In this document: one piece after another, positions 1-8,230 of the stretch | Layout of the letters: every line of letters starts with the position of its first letter | How positions within the stretch are numbered: position 1 is the first letter of the stretch | NCBI RefSeq assembly: GCF_000523235.1 | Contig: NZ_CP006850.1 | Location: 4,712,001-4,776,000, forward strand | Direction of reading: 5' to 3' | Source: Nocardia nova SH22a | Lineage (GTDB): Bacteria; Actinomycetota; Actinomycetes; Mycobacteriales; Mycobacteriaceae | DNA: 64,000 nucleotides | The notes under the pieces: model-generated | The model's input: the letters and a program-made list of their open reading frames with translations, nothing else | Told to the model about the DNA's origin: nothing | The model's database searches: none | Program-made: the position numbers and the translations under genes

Positions 1-105
1 CGTCAGGACCAGGGCGGACAGGTCCGCCGGGTGGCAACCGGCCAGTCCGCCGTTGCGTTTGCCGATCGGGGTGCGGATCGCCGCGGCGATGACTACCTCA
101 CGCAT
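1..105 (-). CDS. Thiolase, N-terminal fragment cut by window edge
   Basis: The first 35 codons of a thiolase are visible before the window ends. The start ATG is at 105-103 and the reading begins MREVVIAAAIRTPIGK, the usual N-terminus of acetyl-CoA acetyltransferases, with the RTPIGK motif. It overlaps the stop of the upstream enoyl-CoA hydratase by 8 bases, so it is the next gene of the same minus-strand operon. The role would be CoA-dependent cleavage of a 3-ketoacyl-CoA at the end of a beta-oxidation round. The catalytic Cys and His motifs lie outside the window, so activity cannot be judged. Confidence 0.85.
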   Translation of the reverse strand, partial: MREVVIAAAIRTPIGKRNGGLAGCHPADLSALVLT

Positions 106-937
106 CTGTTGCACCTTCGTTGTCGGGCCGGTCGCTGCGGACCGGCGGCCGGATGACCGTCCATCGGCCGGTGAACCGGGGTTGGCGTTTCTCGGCGAAG
201 GCGGCGAACGCCTCCGGAGCGTCGGCGGTGGCGAAATTGATGCCCTGCGCCCGCGCCTCCCCCGCCAGCGCCTCGCGCAGGGTGCGGTCGGCGCCCTCGT
301 TGAGCAGGGCCTTGGTCTGTGCCAGCGCCACCGGCGGACCGGCCGCCAGACGCACCGCCAGATCACCTGCGAATCGGTCGATCTCGTCATCGGGGCACAG
401 CCAGGTGACCAGATTCATGCCGAGTGCCTGCTCGCCGTCGATCGTATCGCCCAGTAGTGCAAGTCTTTTCGCCTGCTGCAGGCCCACGATCTTGGGCAGC
501 AGCCACGATCCGCCCAGATCCGGTGACAGGCCGCGCCGGGGAAAGATCTGCGCGAACCGGGCCTGCGGGGTGGCGACGACGAAATCACAACCCAGCGCGA
601 GATTCCAGCCCGCACCCACCGCCACGCCGCGGACCTTCGCCACACTCGGCATGGGCAGTTCGTGCAGTGCCAGGGCCACCTCGGTGAGATCCCGCATCCG
701 ATAGGTCGGATGCCTGTTGTCGGGCGTGGAAATATCGGCGCCGGAACAGAAGTCGCCACCCGCGCCGGTGAGGATCACGGCCCGCACATCGCGGTCCTCC
801 GCAGTGTCGCGCAGGGTCTGCTGCAGTGCCGCCCACAGCTCGGCGTCGATCGCGTTCTTGTGATGCGGGCGATTGAGGGTGAGGGTGCGCACGCCGTCAC
901 TGTCGTCGCATAGCAGAACCGGTTCAGCCGGGGTCAT
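98..937 (-). CDS. Enoyl-CoA hydratase/isomerase (crotonase family)
   Basis: A 279-residue crotonase-fold protein. The oxyanion-hole segment GAGGDFCSGADIS lies near residues 70-82, and the second loop (PRRGLSPDLGGSW) near 135-150 has Asp-Leu-Gly-Gly where many hydratases have a Glu. Expected role: hydration or isomerisation of an enoyl-CoA in the cytoplasm. It belongs to the minus-strand operon running from 4595 to the window edge (unknown small protein, acyl-CoA dehydrogenase, SDR, CoA-transferase, this gene, thiolase). The ATG at 937 was chosen because the homologous core begins there; an in-frame GTG at 979 would add 14 residues. The 138-base gap to the CoA-transferase is the largest in the operon. 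The substrate is unknown. Confidence 0.88.
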   Translation of the reverse strand: MTPAEPVLLCDDSDGVRTLTLNRPHHKNAIDAELWAALQQTLRDTAEDRDVRAVILTGAGGDFCSGADISTPDNRHPTYRMRDLTEVALALHELPMPSVAKVRGVAVGAGWNLALGCDFVVATPQARFAQIFPRRGLSPDLGGSWLLPKIVGLQQAKRLALLGDTIDGEQALGMNLVTWLCPDDEIDRFAGDLAVRLAAGPPVALAQTKALLNEGADRTLREALAGEARAQGINFATADAPEAFAAFAEKRQPRFTGRWTVIRPPVRSDRPDNEGATDA

Positions 938-1075
938 ATCCGCGCCCCAGCCCGCAGAGGCAGGGTCGTGAGTGCCCACGGCCCTTGTGTGGTCACCCGC
1001 TCTGGCATATGTGTTTCTCGCGCAGGGGTGTACCTGCTCGCTCTCGCTGCCGCCAACCGCGCAGCGGCGACATCA

Positions 1076-2317
1076 TCACCGCGCATGGGCGGCCCTCACC
1101 GCGTACTCGGGCCCGATCGCACCGTCCGTTCGCCATTGTCCGATCTCTGTGGCGCTGCAACCGAATTCGGTGAGTACGGCATCGGTGTGCTCACCCAGGC
1201 CGGGCACCGCGCCCATCGGCGGGTGATATCCCTCGATCACCGCCGGGGGCAGCAGCGAGGGAATCGGGCCGTTCGGGGTGTCGATACCGCGCCAGCGATC
1301 GCGTTCGGACAGCTGCGGGTGGGCCAGTACGTCGCTCGGTGTGTTGTAGCGCGAATTGCCGATTCCGGCCGCGTCGGCGGCGGTCTGGATGGCGGCGAGA
1401 TCGTTTCGCGCGCACCAGGTTCCGATCGCGGCGTCCAGTTCGCCGCGATGTGCGACGCGGCCCGGGTTGGTCCGGAAGCGTTCGTCGGCGGCGAGGTCGG
1501 GACGGTCGAGGATGTCGGTGGCCAGGCGCTGCCATTCGCGGTCGTTGGTGGTGCCCAGGACGACGGTCTGCCCGTCGGCGGTGCCGTAGGCGCCGTAGGG
1601 CGCCACCGCCGGGGAGCTCATTCCCAGTGGCTGCTGGTCGATTCCGCTGTGCCGGGCATAGGTGAGGTGATAGCCCATCATCTCGGCCATGGTGTCGAAC
1701 AGGCTCACCGCGATCGTGGTTCCGGGCCCGGGACCGCGCCGCAGCCGCCCGCACAGCGAGGCCACGATCGACAGCGCCGCGTACAGCCCGGTCGTCACAT
1801 CGGCCACCGGCGGACCGGGTTTGGCGGGTTCGCCCGCGGTGCCGGTCACCGAGCACACCCCGGATTCGGCCTGGACGAGCAGATCGTAGGCGCGCTTGTG
1901 CGACAGCGGCCCGCCCGCACCGAAACCGTCGATGCTCAGCGAGATCAGATCCGGATGGCGGCGTTCGAGTTCGGCCGCCGACAGGCCGAGCCGGTCGATC
2001 GCACCCGGCGCGAGATTCGACACCAGCACATCGGCCCGATCGAGCAGTGTGTGCAGCAGCTCCACTCCCGCAGCGGATTTCAGGTTCAGGGTCACCGATT
2101 CCTTGCCCCGGTTGACCCACACGAAATGCGCGGCCTGCCCCTCGACCACATCGTCGTAGTAGCGGGCGAAATCGCCGCCGTCGGGATTCTCGACCTTGAT
2201 CACCCGCGCCCCGAAATCGGCGAGGGTGCGGGTGCACATCGGCGCGGACACCGCCTGTTCGAGCGCGACCACGGTCACCCCGGCCAGCGGACCGGCGGCC
2301 TGCGGATCGATGATCAT
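1076..2317 (-). CDS. Type III CoA-transferase (CaiB/BaiF family)
   Basis: A 413-residue family III CoA-transferase that moves CoA between carboxylic acids. Visible family features are the N-terminal GVTVVALEQAVSAP segment, the conserved VIKVENPDGGDFAR stretch near residue 45-60, and the LNLKSAAG segment. The catalytic Asp is expected in the region around residues 165-175 (PVADVTTGLYAAL). The ATG at 2317 overlaps the stop of the preceding SDR by one base (TGATG), which implies translational coupling. It probably activates or recycles a pathway acid without ATP cost. A second paralogue lies at 40563. Confidence 0.92.
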   Translation of the reverse strand: MIIDPQAAGPLAGVTVVALEQAVSAPMCTRTLADFGARVIKVENPDGGDFARYYDDVVEGQAAHFVWVNRGKESVTLNLKSAAGVELLHTLLDRADVLVSNLAPGAIDRLGLSAAELERRHPDLISLSIDGFGAGGPLSHKRAYDLLVQAESGVCSVTGTAGEPAKPGPPVADVTTGLYAALSIVASLCGRLRRGPGPGTTIAVSLFDTMAEMMGYHLTYARHSGIDQQPLGMSSPAVAPYGAYGTADGQTVVLGTTNDREWQRLATDILDRPDLAADERFRTNPGRVAHRGELDAAIGTWCARNDLAAIQTAADAAGIGNSRYNTPSDVLAHPQLSERDRWRGIDTPNGPIPSLLPPAVIEGYHPPMGAVPGLGEHTDAVLTEFGCSATEIGQWRTDGAIGPEYAVRAAHAR

Positions 2318-3081
2318 CACATCACCATGCCGCCGTCCACCGGCAGCACCTGCCCGGTCACGAAGGACGCGGCGTCGGAGGCGAGGAAGACGAAGGCGCC
2401 CGCCACCTCCTCCGGTTCTGCCCAGCGGCGCAACGGAATCCGGTTGAGCATCTGCTCGGCGAATTTCTCGTCGGTGCGGATGGTGGTGGTCATGGGTGTG
2501 GCCGCGAGCGGTGCGAGGGCGTTGACCAGGATGTTCTTGCGGGCCAGTTCGCGCGCGAGGGATTTGGTGATACCCACGATGGCGGCCTTGGCGGCCGAAT
2601 AGTTCACCTGCCCGAGCGTTCCGGTGAGCCCGGCCGAGGAGGTGACGTTGATGATGCGCCCGGTGCCGTCGGTCGCCAGATACGGCAGTGCCGCCTGGGC
2701 GCAGTTGAAGGTGCCGAGCGTGTGGATGTCGTAGAGGCGGCGCATCGACTCGACGGTGGTCTTCGAGAACATCGCGGGATCGGTCACCCCGGCGTTGTTC
2801 ACCACGATGTGCAGCGTGCCGTCGGCCAGGGCCGCGGCCTGCTCGGCGGCGGAATCGGCTGCGGCGCGGTCGGATACGTCCAGACCGCAACTCGCCGCCC
2901 GGCCGCCCGCCCCGGCGATCTTGTCCGCCACCGCCTTCGCGGCGCCGGGGTCGATATCGGTGACCAGAACCGCGGCGCCCGCGGTCGCGAGGGCCTGCGC
3001 GACCGCGGAGCCGATACCGCCCGCCGCGCCGGTGACCATGGCCGCGCGGCCGGTCAGATCGAAAAGTCCTCGTTGCGGCAT
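2317..3081 (-). CDS. SDR-family dehydrogenase
   Basis: A 254-residue classical short-chain dehydrogenase. The Rossmann motif TGAAGGIG is near residues 17-24, NNAG near 92, the catalytic Ser lies in NVTSSAG and the YSAAK Tyr/Lys pair near residue 155, and the C-terminus is the typical VDGG. The likely job is NAD(P)-dependent oxidation of a 3-hydroxyacyl-CoA or ring alcohol. It is coupled to both neighbours by one-base TGATG overlaps (acyl-CoA dehydrogenase upstream, CoA-transferase downstream), so all three are made from one message. Confidence 0.92.
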   Translation of the reverse strand: MPQRGLFDLTGRAAMVTGAAGGIGSAVAQALATAGAAVLVTDIDPGAAKAVADKIAGAGGRAASCGLDVSDRAAADSAAEQAAALADGTLHIVVNNAGVTDPAMFSKTTVESMRRLYDIHTLGTFNCAQAALPYLATDGTGRIINVTSSAGLTGTLGQVNYSAAKAAIVGITKSLARELARKNILVNALAPLAATPMTTTIRTDEKFAEQMLNRIPLRRWAEPEEVAGAFVFLASDAASFVTGQVLPVDGGMVM

Positions 3082-4277
3082 CAGTAGCTCCTCGGCAATC
3101 CCAGCGTGTGCGAACCCAGGTAGTTCAAGATCATTTCCTGGCTGACGGGTGCGATGCGCATGACGCGCGCCTCGCGGAAGTAGCGGGCGACGTGGTACTC
3201 CTCGGCGTATCCCATCCCGCCGTGGGTCTGCAGCGCGCGGTCGGCGGCGGTGAATCCGGCGTCGGCGCACAGATATTTGGCGGTATTGGCCTCGCGCCCA
3301 CAGGGTTTGCCGTTGTCGTAGAGCCAGGTCGCCTTGCGCAGCACGAGTTCGGCGGCATCGAGATGGGCGAGCGAATCGGCCAGCGGGAACTGGATGCCCT
3401 GATTCATTCCGATCGGGCGGTCGAACACGACCCGCTCATTGGCGTATTTCACCGCGCGGTCCAGCGCCACCCGGCCCAGCCCCAGCGCCTCGGCCGCGAT
3501 CAGCATGCGCTCGGGGTTCAGGCCGTCGAGCAGATACCGGAAGCCGTGGCCCTCCTCGCCGACGCGGTCGGCGACCGGGATCCGCAGATTGTCGATGAAG
3601 ACCTCGTTCGACGACACCGCGTTGCGCCCCATCTTCGCGATCGGGCGGATATCGATGTGCGCGCGGTCGATGTCGGTGAGGAACAACGTCATACCGTCGG
3701 TCTTGCGGGTGACCTCGTCGTAGGACTGCGTCCGGGTCAGCAGCAGGATCTTCTCGGATTCGAGCGCCTTGGAGATCCACACCTTGCGCCCGTTGACGAC
3801 GTAGTGGTCCCCGTCGCGGCGAGCGAAGGTGCTGATCCGGCTCGTGTCCAGGCCCGCGCCCGGTTCGGTGACACCGAAGCACACGTGCAGATCACCCGTG
3901 GCGACCCGGGGCAGGGTGCGCCGCTTGAGTTCCTCGGAGCCGTACTTGACCACCGGCTGCATGCCGAAGATCGACAGGTGGATCGAGGTGGCGGCGTTCA
4001 TGCCGCCACCGGAGCGGGCGACCTCCTCGGCGAGGATGGTGGCCTCGGTGAGCCCGAGGCCGTGCCCGCCGTACTCCTCCGGGATGGTGATCCCCAGCCA
4101 GCCTCCGGTGGCGATGGCCCGGTAGAACTCGACGGGGAACTCGTGCCCCTGGTCCTTGTCCATCCAATAGCGGTCGTCGAATTTGCGGCACAGTTCGGCC
4201 ACGCCCTCGCGGATCAGCCGCTGATCCTCGCTGGGCTCGAATGTCATTCCGGTGGACACGTCGGACCTGCTCTCCAC
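3081..4277 (-). CDS. Acyl-CoA dehydrogenase, full-length single-subunit type
   Basis: A 398-residue flavoprotein, the normal length for a homotetrameric acyl-CoA dehydrogenase. It has the substrate/FAD loop FGVTEPGAGLDTS in the middle domain, VVNGRKVWIS, and the C-terminal QTHGGMGYAEEYHVARYFREAR segment with the GMGY.EE block. It should introduce an alpha,beta double bond into an acyl-CoA. The GTG at 4277 is preferred because GGAGCAGGG lies just upstream; the ATG at 4247 (MTFEPSED) starts the conserved region but has no ribosome site. It follows the 101-residue gene by 12 bases. Unlike the other dehydrogenases of the window it has no partner subunit next to it. Confidence 0.92.
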   Translation of the reverse strand: MESRSDVSTGMTFEPSEDQRLIREGVAELCRKFDDRYWMDKDQGHEFPVEFYRAIATGGWLGITIPEEYGGHGLGLTEATILAEEVARSGGGMNAATSIHLSIFGMQPVVKYGSEELKRRTLPRVATGDLHVCFGVTEPGAGLDTSRISTFARRDGDHYVVNGRKVWISKALESEKILLLTRTQSYDEVTRKTDGMTLFLTDIDRAHIDIRPIAKMGRNAVSSNEVFIDNLRIPVADRVGEEGHGFRYLLDGLNPERMLIAAEALGLGRVALDRAVKYANERVVFDRPIGMNQGIQFPLADSLAHLDAAELVLRKATWLYDNGKPCGREANTAKYLCADAGFTAADRALQTHGGMGYAEEYHVARYFREARVMRIAPVSQEMILNYLGSHTLGLPRSY

Positions 4278-4289
4278 ACCCTGCTCCGC

Positions 4290-4595
4290 TCAGTCCGAGG
4301 CGGGCAGCGCCTTGGCCGCCTTGATCGTCATCGGCACGCCGTCACAGCTCAGTTCGCCGGTTCCCGGACTCGTGCACAGCAATTCGACGGTGTCGGCGGC
4401 ATCGACATAGCGCTTGCCGATCAGCGTCGCCGGTTCGCCGCCGGTGGGCGCGACCGGCGCCGCGGTGGCCGCAGGAACCAGAGGGCTTCCGCCGCAGGTC
4501 AATTCGGGGCCGGCGTCGGCGGGGGCGCGCACCACCACCACCTTCGTGGTGCAGACGGTGCTGGCTAGTTGTTCACCGGGGCGCAGGGCTGTCAT
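4290..4595 (-). CDS. Small protein of unknown function, first gene of catabolic operon
   Basis: A 101-residue protein I do not recognise. Two similar halves are hinted at: each holds a Cys-Gly or Cys-Asp-Gly turn (LTCGGSPL near residue 33-40, LSCDGVPM near 81-88) preceded by a polar, hydrophobic stretch, and a proline/alanine-rich linker lies between. There is no signal peptide or membrane segment. The start is supported by AAAGAGGAG ending 6 bases before the ATG. It heads the operon with an acyl-CoA dehydrogenase and SDR, and its promoter region carries TetR-like half sites 32 bases upstream. A rubredoxin-like or CoA-ester-binding accessory role is possible but unsupported. Confidence 0.75.
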   Translation of the reverse strand: MTALRPGEQLASTVCTTKVVVVRAPADAGPELTCGGSPLVPAATAAPVAPTGGEPATLIGKRYVDAADTVELLCTSPGTGELSCDGVPMTIKAAKALPASD

Positions 4596-4626
4596 GGCCG
4601 ACTCCTCTTTCCTGGACGATGCGTTA

Positions 4627-4664
4627 GAAAACTATCTTCTCATATTTGGAGAATCAACCTTCTC
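4627..4664. promoter_or_regulatory. Imperfect GAGAAT-type operator cluster
   Basis: This AT-rich patch upstream of the 4595 gene contains GAAAACTATCTTCTC (4627-4641), matching 9 of the 12 fixed positions of the palindrome GAGAAT-N3-ATTCTC, and then GGAGAATCAACCTTCTC (4648-4664), a half site plus a shifted half site. It lies 32 bases upstream of the minus-strand start. With the perfect site at 4853 it would give divergent control of both operons. Confidence 0.5.
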
Positions 4665-4852
4665 TTTCGTGGTCGCGGATGCGACCCACCGACTCCCGAA
4701 CCACGTCCGGACATGACCCGCACGACCACCCGCACCGTCGCGCACGCGCCCGAGCGCGCCCGAACACCCGCTTACGACCAGGCATTTTCCCGGTATTGCG
4801 CGCGAACGTTGACGAGTCGGCCCCTTTCGTGAAAATCTATTGGTCCGTTGAG

Positions 4853-4867
4853 GAGAATGCCATTCTC
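4853..4867. promoter_or_regulatory. Perfect TetR-type operator GAGAATGCCATTCTC
   Basis: A perfect inverted repeat GAGAAT-GCC-ATTCTC, extended to 17 bases by flanking G and C. It sits 19 bases before the ATG of the carboxymuconolactone-decarboxylase-like gene, where a bound repressor would block transcription initiation. The identical 6-3-6 architecture recurs at 20667 and 21457 beside the tetR gene, so the TetR at 20805 is the obvious candidate binder. Confidence 0.75.
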
Positions 4868-4886
4868 CTGAATGAGAGGAGGAAGG

Positions 4887-5417
4887 ATGCGCCTGCCGCC
4901 ACTGCCGGCCGATCAATGGGACGATCGGACCCGCGGCGCCCTGGCCGCTCTGCTGCCACGTGCTCGGCGCAACCCCGACGGTGCGGGACCGGCGATGTCG
5001 GCTCTCGCCCGGCATCCGGATCTGGCCGAGGCCTATCTGGGCTTCGGCGTCTATCTGCTGTTCCGATCCAGCCTGCCGCCGCGCGTGCGCGAAATCGCCA
5101 TACTGCGCACCGCACACCGTCATCACTGCGCCTACGAATGGACCCATCACGTCGCGATGGCCGAGGACAACGGCCTGTCCGCCGCCGATGTCGACGGCAT
5201 CGAACGTGGTGAGCTCACCGCCGAATTCGACCGTCTGCTGCTGGCGGCGGTCGACGAACTCGACGAGCAGTCGCACCTGTCCGACACCACCTGGACCGCG
5301 TTGAGCGAGTACCTGGACGAACGCCAGCGCATGGATCTGGTCTTCACCGTCGGCGGCTACGCCATGGTCGCGATGGCCTTCAACACTTTCGGCATCCAGC
5401 CCGAACACGAGAGGTAA
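4887..5417 (+). CDS. Carboxymuconolactone decarboxylase-family (AhpD-like) protein
   Basis: A 176-residue all-helical AhpD/CMD-fold protein. The core is RTAHRHHCAYEWTHHVAMA near residues 72-90. One Cys is present, but the second Cys of the AhpD CxxC pair is Glu (C-A-Y-E), so it is not an AhpD-type peroxidase and more likely a CMD-type enzyme or a base-catalysed hydrolase/decarboxylase. The ATG at 4887 is chosen over 4872 because AGGAGG ends 4 bases before it. It opens the plus-strand operon CMD, Rieske oxygenase, small protein, amidohydrolase, SnoaL-like protein, and the Rieske gene follows after 4 bases. The operator at 4853 should control it. Confidence 0.87.
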   Translation: MRLPPLPADQWDDRTRGALAALLPRARRNPDGAGPAMSALARHPDLAEAYLGFGVYLLFRSSLPPRVREIAILRTAHRHHCAYEWTHHVAMAEDNGLSAADVDGIERGELTAEFDRLLLAAVDELDEQSHLSDTTWTALSEYLDERQRMDLVFTVGGYAMVAMAFNTFGIQPEHER

Positions 5418-5421
5418 TCCC

Positions 5422-6687
5422 TTGCCGCACTTCAGCAAACCAGCTGCCGGAAGCTGGACCGAGAATTATCCCGAATTGGGTACCGGCACCGTCGACTACT
5501 CCGATTCGACCGATCCTCAGTTCTACGAGGACGAGCGCAACGCGATCTTCCGCAAGAGCTGGCTGTGCGTGGGCCGCGACCTGCAGCTGCCGCGCAAGGG
5601 CAGCTACTTCACCAAGGAACTGTCCTGCATCGGCACCTCACTGATCATCGTGCGGGGCACCGACGACGTGATCCGGGCCTTCCACAACATCTGCCGCCAC
5701 CGGGGAAACAAACTCGTCTGGGACGACTTCCCGAACGAGGAGACCTCCGGCACCTGCCGCCAGTTCACCTGCAAATACCACGCCTGGCGCTACGACCTCG
5801 ACGGCAAATGCACCTTCGTCCAGCAGGAGAAGGAATTCTTCGGCATGGACAAGGCGGACTACAGCCTCGCCGATGTGCGGTGCGAGGTGTGGGAGGGGTT
5901 CATCTTCATCAATGTCGACCCCGATGCCGCGCCGCTCGAGGAATACCTCGGTTCGATGGTGAAGGGACTCGAGGGATATCCCTTCCACGAATTCACCGAG
6001 GTCTACAGCTACAAGGCCGAGGTGGGCAGTAACTGGAAACTGTTCATCGACGCGTTCGCCGAGTTCTATCACGCACCGATCCTGCACATGAAGCAGGCGG
6101 TCAAGGACGAGGCCGCCAAACTCGCCGACGTCGGTTTCGAGGCGCTGCATTACCAGATCGATACCCCGCATTCGATGGTGTCCTCCTGGGGCGGAATGGC
6201 CCCGCCGAAGGACCCGAATATGGTCAAGCCGATCGAGCGGGTCCTCCGCTCGGGCCTGTTCGGGCCGTGGGACCGCCCGGACATCGAGGGCCTGGACCCG
6301 CTGCCGTCGGGCGTCAACCCCTCGGGCCACAGGGCTTGGGGCGTGGACGAATTCGAGGTCTTCCCGAACTTCGGCATCCTGATCTGGGCGCCGGGCTGGT
6401 ACCTGACCTACCACTACTGGCCGACCGCGGTGGACAAGCACATCTTCGAGGCGAACCTGTACTTCGTCCCGCCGAAGAACGCCCGCGAGCGGCTGCGCCA
6501 GGAATTGGCCGGGGTGACCTTCAAGGAATACGCGTTGCAGGACGCCAACACCCTCGAGGCCACCCAGACCATGCTGGAAACAGCCGTCATCAAGGAATTC
6601 CCCCTCAACGATCAGGAAGTTCTGCTGCGGCATCTGCACCATGTCGCGCAGACCAAGGTTCAGGAGTACCGCAATGCCAACGCCTGA
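5422..6687 (+). CDS. Rieske non-heme iron oxygenase, alpha subunit
   Basis: A 421-residue ring-hydroxylating oxygenase. The Rieske [2Fe-2S] ligands are Cys91-x-His93 and Cys117-x2-His120. The mononuclear iron site is seen in NWKLFIDAFAEFYHAP with His217 and His222. It would insert oxygen into a ring substrate using electrons from a reductase. No beta subunit or ferredoxin gene is adjacent, as in KshA-type monooxygenases; the KshB-like reductase at 39452, under the same operator type, is the probable electron donor. The TTG start at 5422 has GAGAGG 7 bases upstream. The next gene starts inside its 3' end. The substrate is not predictable from sequence. Confidence 0.92.
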   Translation: MPHFSKPAAGSWTENYPELGTGTVDYSDSTDPQFYEDERNAIFRKSWLCVGRDLQLPRKGSYFTKELSCIGTSLIIVRGTDDVIRAFHNICRHRGNKLVWDDFPNEETSGTCRQFTCKYHAWRYDLDGKCTFVQQEKEFFGMDKADYSLADVRCEVWEGFIFINVDPDAAPLEEYLGSMVKGLEGYPFHEFTEVYSYKAEVGSNWKLFIDAFAEFYHAPILHMKQAVKDEAAKLADVGFEALHYQIDTPHSMVSSWGGMAPPKDPNMVKPIERVLRSGLFGPWDRPDIEGLDPLPSGVNPSGHRAWGVDEFEVFPNFGILIWAPGWYLTYHYWPTAVDKHIFEANLYFVPPKNARERLRQELAGVTFKEYALQDANTLEATQTMLETAVIKEFPLNDQEVLLRHLHHVAQTKVQEYRNANA

Positions 6688-7015
6688 GGTCAAGAAGCTG
6701 CCCGGTGAATTCGCCGATCTGGAGAAGTTCTCCGACTGGATTCTCGAAAGCGAGCCCGAACGCTATCGCAAGCGGCTCGCCTCGACCATGCCGGAGATGC
6801 AGGCCGTCTACGACGCCCTTTTCCCCCGGCTCGAGGAGGCACTGGACTATCTCGACCAGTTCCCGCTCGACGAAATGCCCGACGACGCACGGTATCTGAC
6901 GCATCTGATGCAGTCGCTGATCATGGTGTCGTTCCCGGTCGAGGTCTGGAAGCAGCCGCGGGTGCCCGATTCGGGTGCGGCGTATCTGGATCTGGTGCGA
7001 GAGACGGTGGTGTAA
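6674..7015 (+). CDS. Small helical protein of unknown function
   Basis: A 113-residue acidic, helix-rich protein with no recognised domain, signal or membrane segment. Features seen are the start region PGEFADLEKFSDWILE, an RYRKRL basic patch and a C-terminal tryptophan in VEVWKQPR. The ATG at 6674 lies within the last codons of the Rieske gene, with CAGGAG 7 bases upstream, so translation is coupled to the oxygenase. The position between the oxygenase and the amidohydrolase suggests an oxygenase accessory subunit or chaperone, by context only. Confidence 0.8.
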   Translation: MPTPEVKKLPGEFADLEKFSDWILESEPERYRKRLASTMPEMQAVYDALFPRLEEALDYLDQFPLDEMPDDARYLTHLMQSLIMVSFPVEVWKQPRVPDSGAAYLDLVRETVV

Positions 7016-7018
7016 CCC

Positions 7019-8230
7019 ATGCTGACGCTGAAGGCCGCCGGTGTCCTCGACATCGATTCCGGTGAGATCATCCGCCCCGGCGTGGTCCGGGTCGACGAGG
7101 ACCGCATCGTCGGCGTGGGCGGGGAACCCGAGGGCGAGATCGTCGATCTCGGCGATCTGGTGCTGTTACCCGGTCTGATGGATATGGAAGTCAACCTGCT
7201 CATGGGCGGGCGCGGCGAATCCGGCCTGGCCTCCAGCGTCACCGACGATCCGGCCACGCGGGTGCTGCGGGCGGTGGGTAACGCCCGCCGCACCCTGCGG
7301 GCCGGATTCACCACCGTGCGCAATCTGGGCCTGTTCGTCAAAACCGGTGGATATCTGCTGGATGTCGCGCTGGGCAAGGCCATCGACAAGGGCTGGGTGG
7401 ACGGTCCGCGGATCGTTCCGGCCGGGCACGCCATCACCCCGACCGGCGGTCATCTCGATCCGACCATGTTCTCCGCGTTCATGCCCGACATCCTGCACCT
7501 CACCATCGAGGAGGGGATCGCCAACGGCGTGGACGAGGTCCGCAAGGCGGTGCGGTACCAGATCAAGCACGGCGCCCAGCTGATCAAGATCTGCGTTTCC
7601 GGCGGTGTCATGTCGCTCACCGGAGCGCCTGGCGCACAACACTATTCGGACGAGGAACTGCGCGCGATCGTCGACGAGGCACATCGGCGCGGGCTCAAGG
7701 TGGCCGCGCACACGCACGGCGCCGATGCGGTGCGCCACGCCATCGCCGCCGGAATCGACTGTATCGAGCACGGATTCCTCATCGACGACGAGACCATCGC
7801 GCAGATGGTCGAGGCGCGGACCTGGCTGGTGCCCACCACCCGCCTGGCCGACGCTATGGACGTCTCCAAGGCCGATCCGGCGTTGCAGGCCAAGGCCGCG
7901 GAGATGTTCCCCAAGGCCCGCATCTCGGTCAAGGCCGCCTACGACGCCGGGGTGCGGCTCGCGGTCGGCACCGACGCACCGGCGATTCCGCACGGCCGCA
8001 ACGCCGATGAGCTGGTGGCGCTGGTCGAACGCGGACTGAAGCCGCTCGACGTGCTGCGCGCGGGCACGATCAACGCCGCCGAACTCATCGACGCCGACGA
8101 CCGCGGCCGGATCGCGCCCGGACTGCTCGCCGACATCATCGGCGTACCGGGCAATCCGGTGGACGACATCACCCTCACCCGGGACGTGCGATTCGTGATG
8201 AAGGGCGGCAAGGTCTATGTCCAGAAATGA
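7019..8230 (+). CDS. Amidohydrolase-superfamily protein lacking the HxH motif
   Basis: A 403-residue protein of the prolidase/imidazolonepropionase-like amidohydrolase branch. The PGLxD segment that normally reads D-x-H-x-H is D55-M-E57-V-N59, so both N-terminal metal histidines are replaced. Other ligands remain: Lys190 in LIKICVSGG (candidate carbamylated Lys), His231 in AAHTHG, His251 in IEHGF and Asp319 in GTDAP. It could be a mononuclear hydrolase or have a new chemistry such as ring opening. It sits 3 bases after the small protein and overlaps the SnoaL-like gene by 14 bases, so it is part of the Rieske operon. Confidence 0.88.
   Translation: MLTLKAAGVLDIDSGEIIRPGVVRVDEDRIVGVGGEPEGEIVDLGDLVLLPGLMDMEVNLLMGGRGESGLASSVTDDPATRVLRAVGNARRTLRAGFTTVRNLGLFVKTGGYLLDVALGKAIDKGWVDGPRIVPAGHAITPTGGHLDPTMFSAFMPDILHLTIEEGIANGVDEVRKAVRYQIKHGAQLIKICVSGGVMSLTGAPGAQHYSDEELRAIVDEAHRRGLKVAAHTHGADAVRHAIAAGIDCIEHGFLIDDETIAQMVEARTWLVPTTRLADAMDVSKADPALQAKAAEMFPKARISVKAAYDAGVRLAVGTDAPAIPHGRNADELVALVERGLKPLDVLRAGTINAAELIDADDRGRIAPGLLADIIGVPGNPVDDITLTRDVRFVMKGGKVYVQK

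Noticed and set aside
968..2602. Very long open frame on the plus strand
   Set aside because: It is the antisense shadow of the CoA-transferase and SDR genes in GC-rich DNA; its translation has no domain and no ribosome site.
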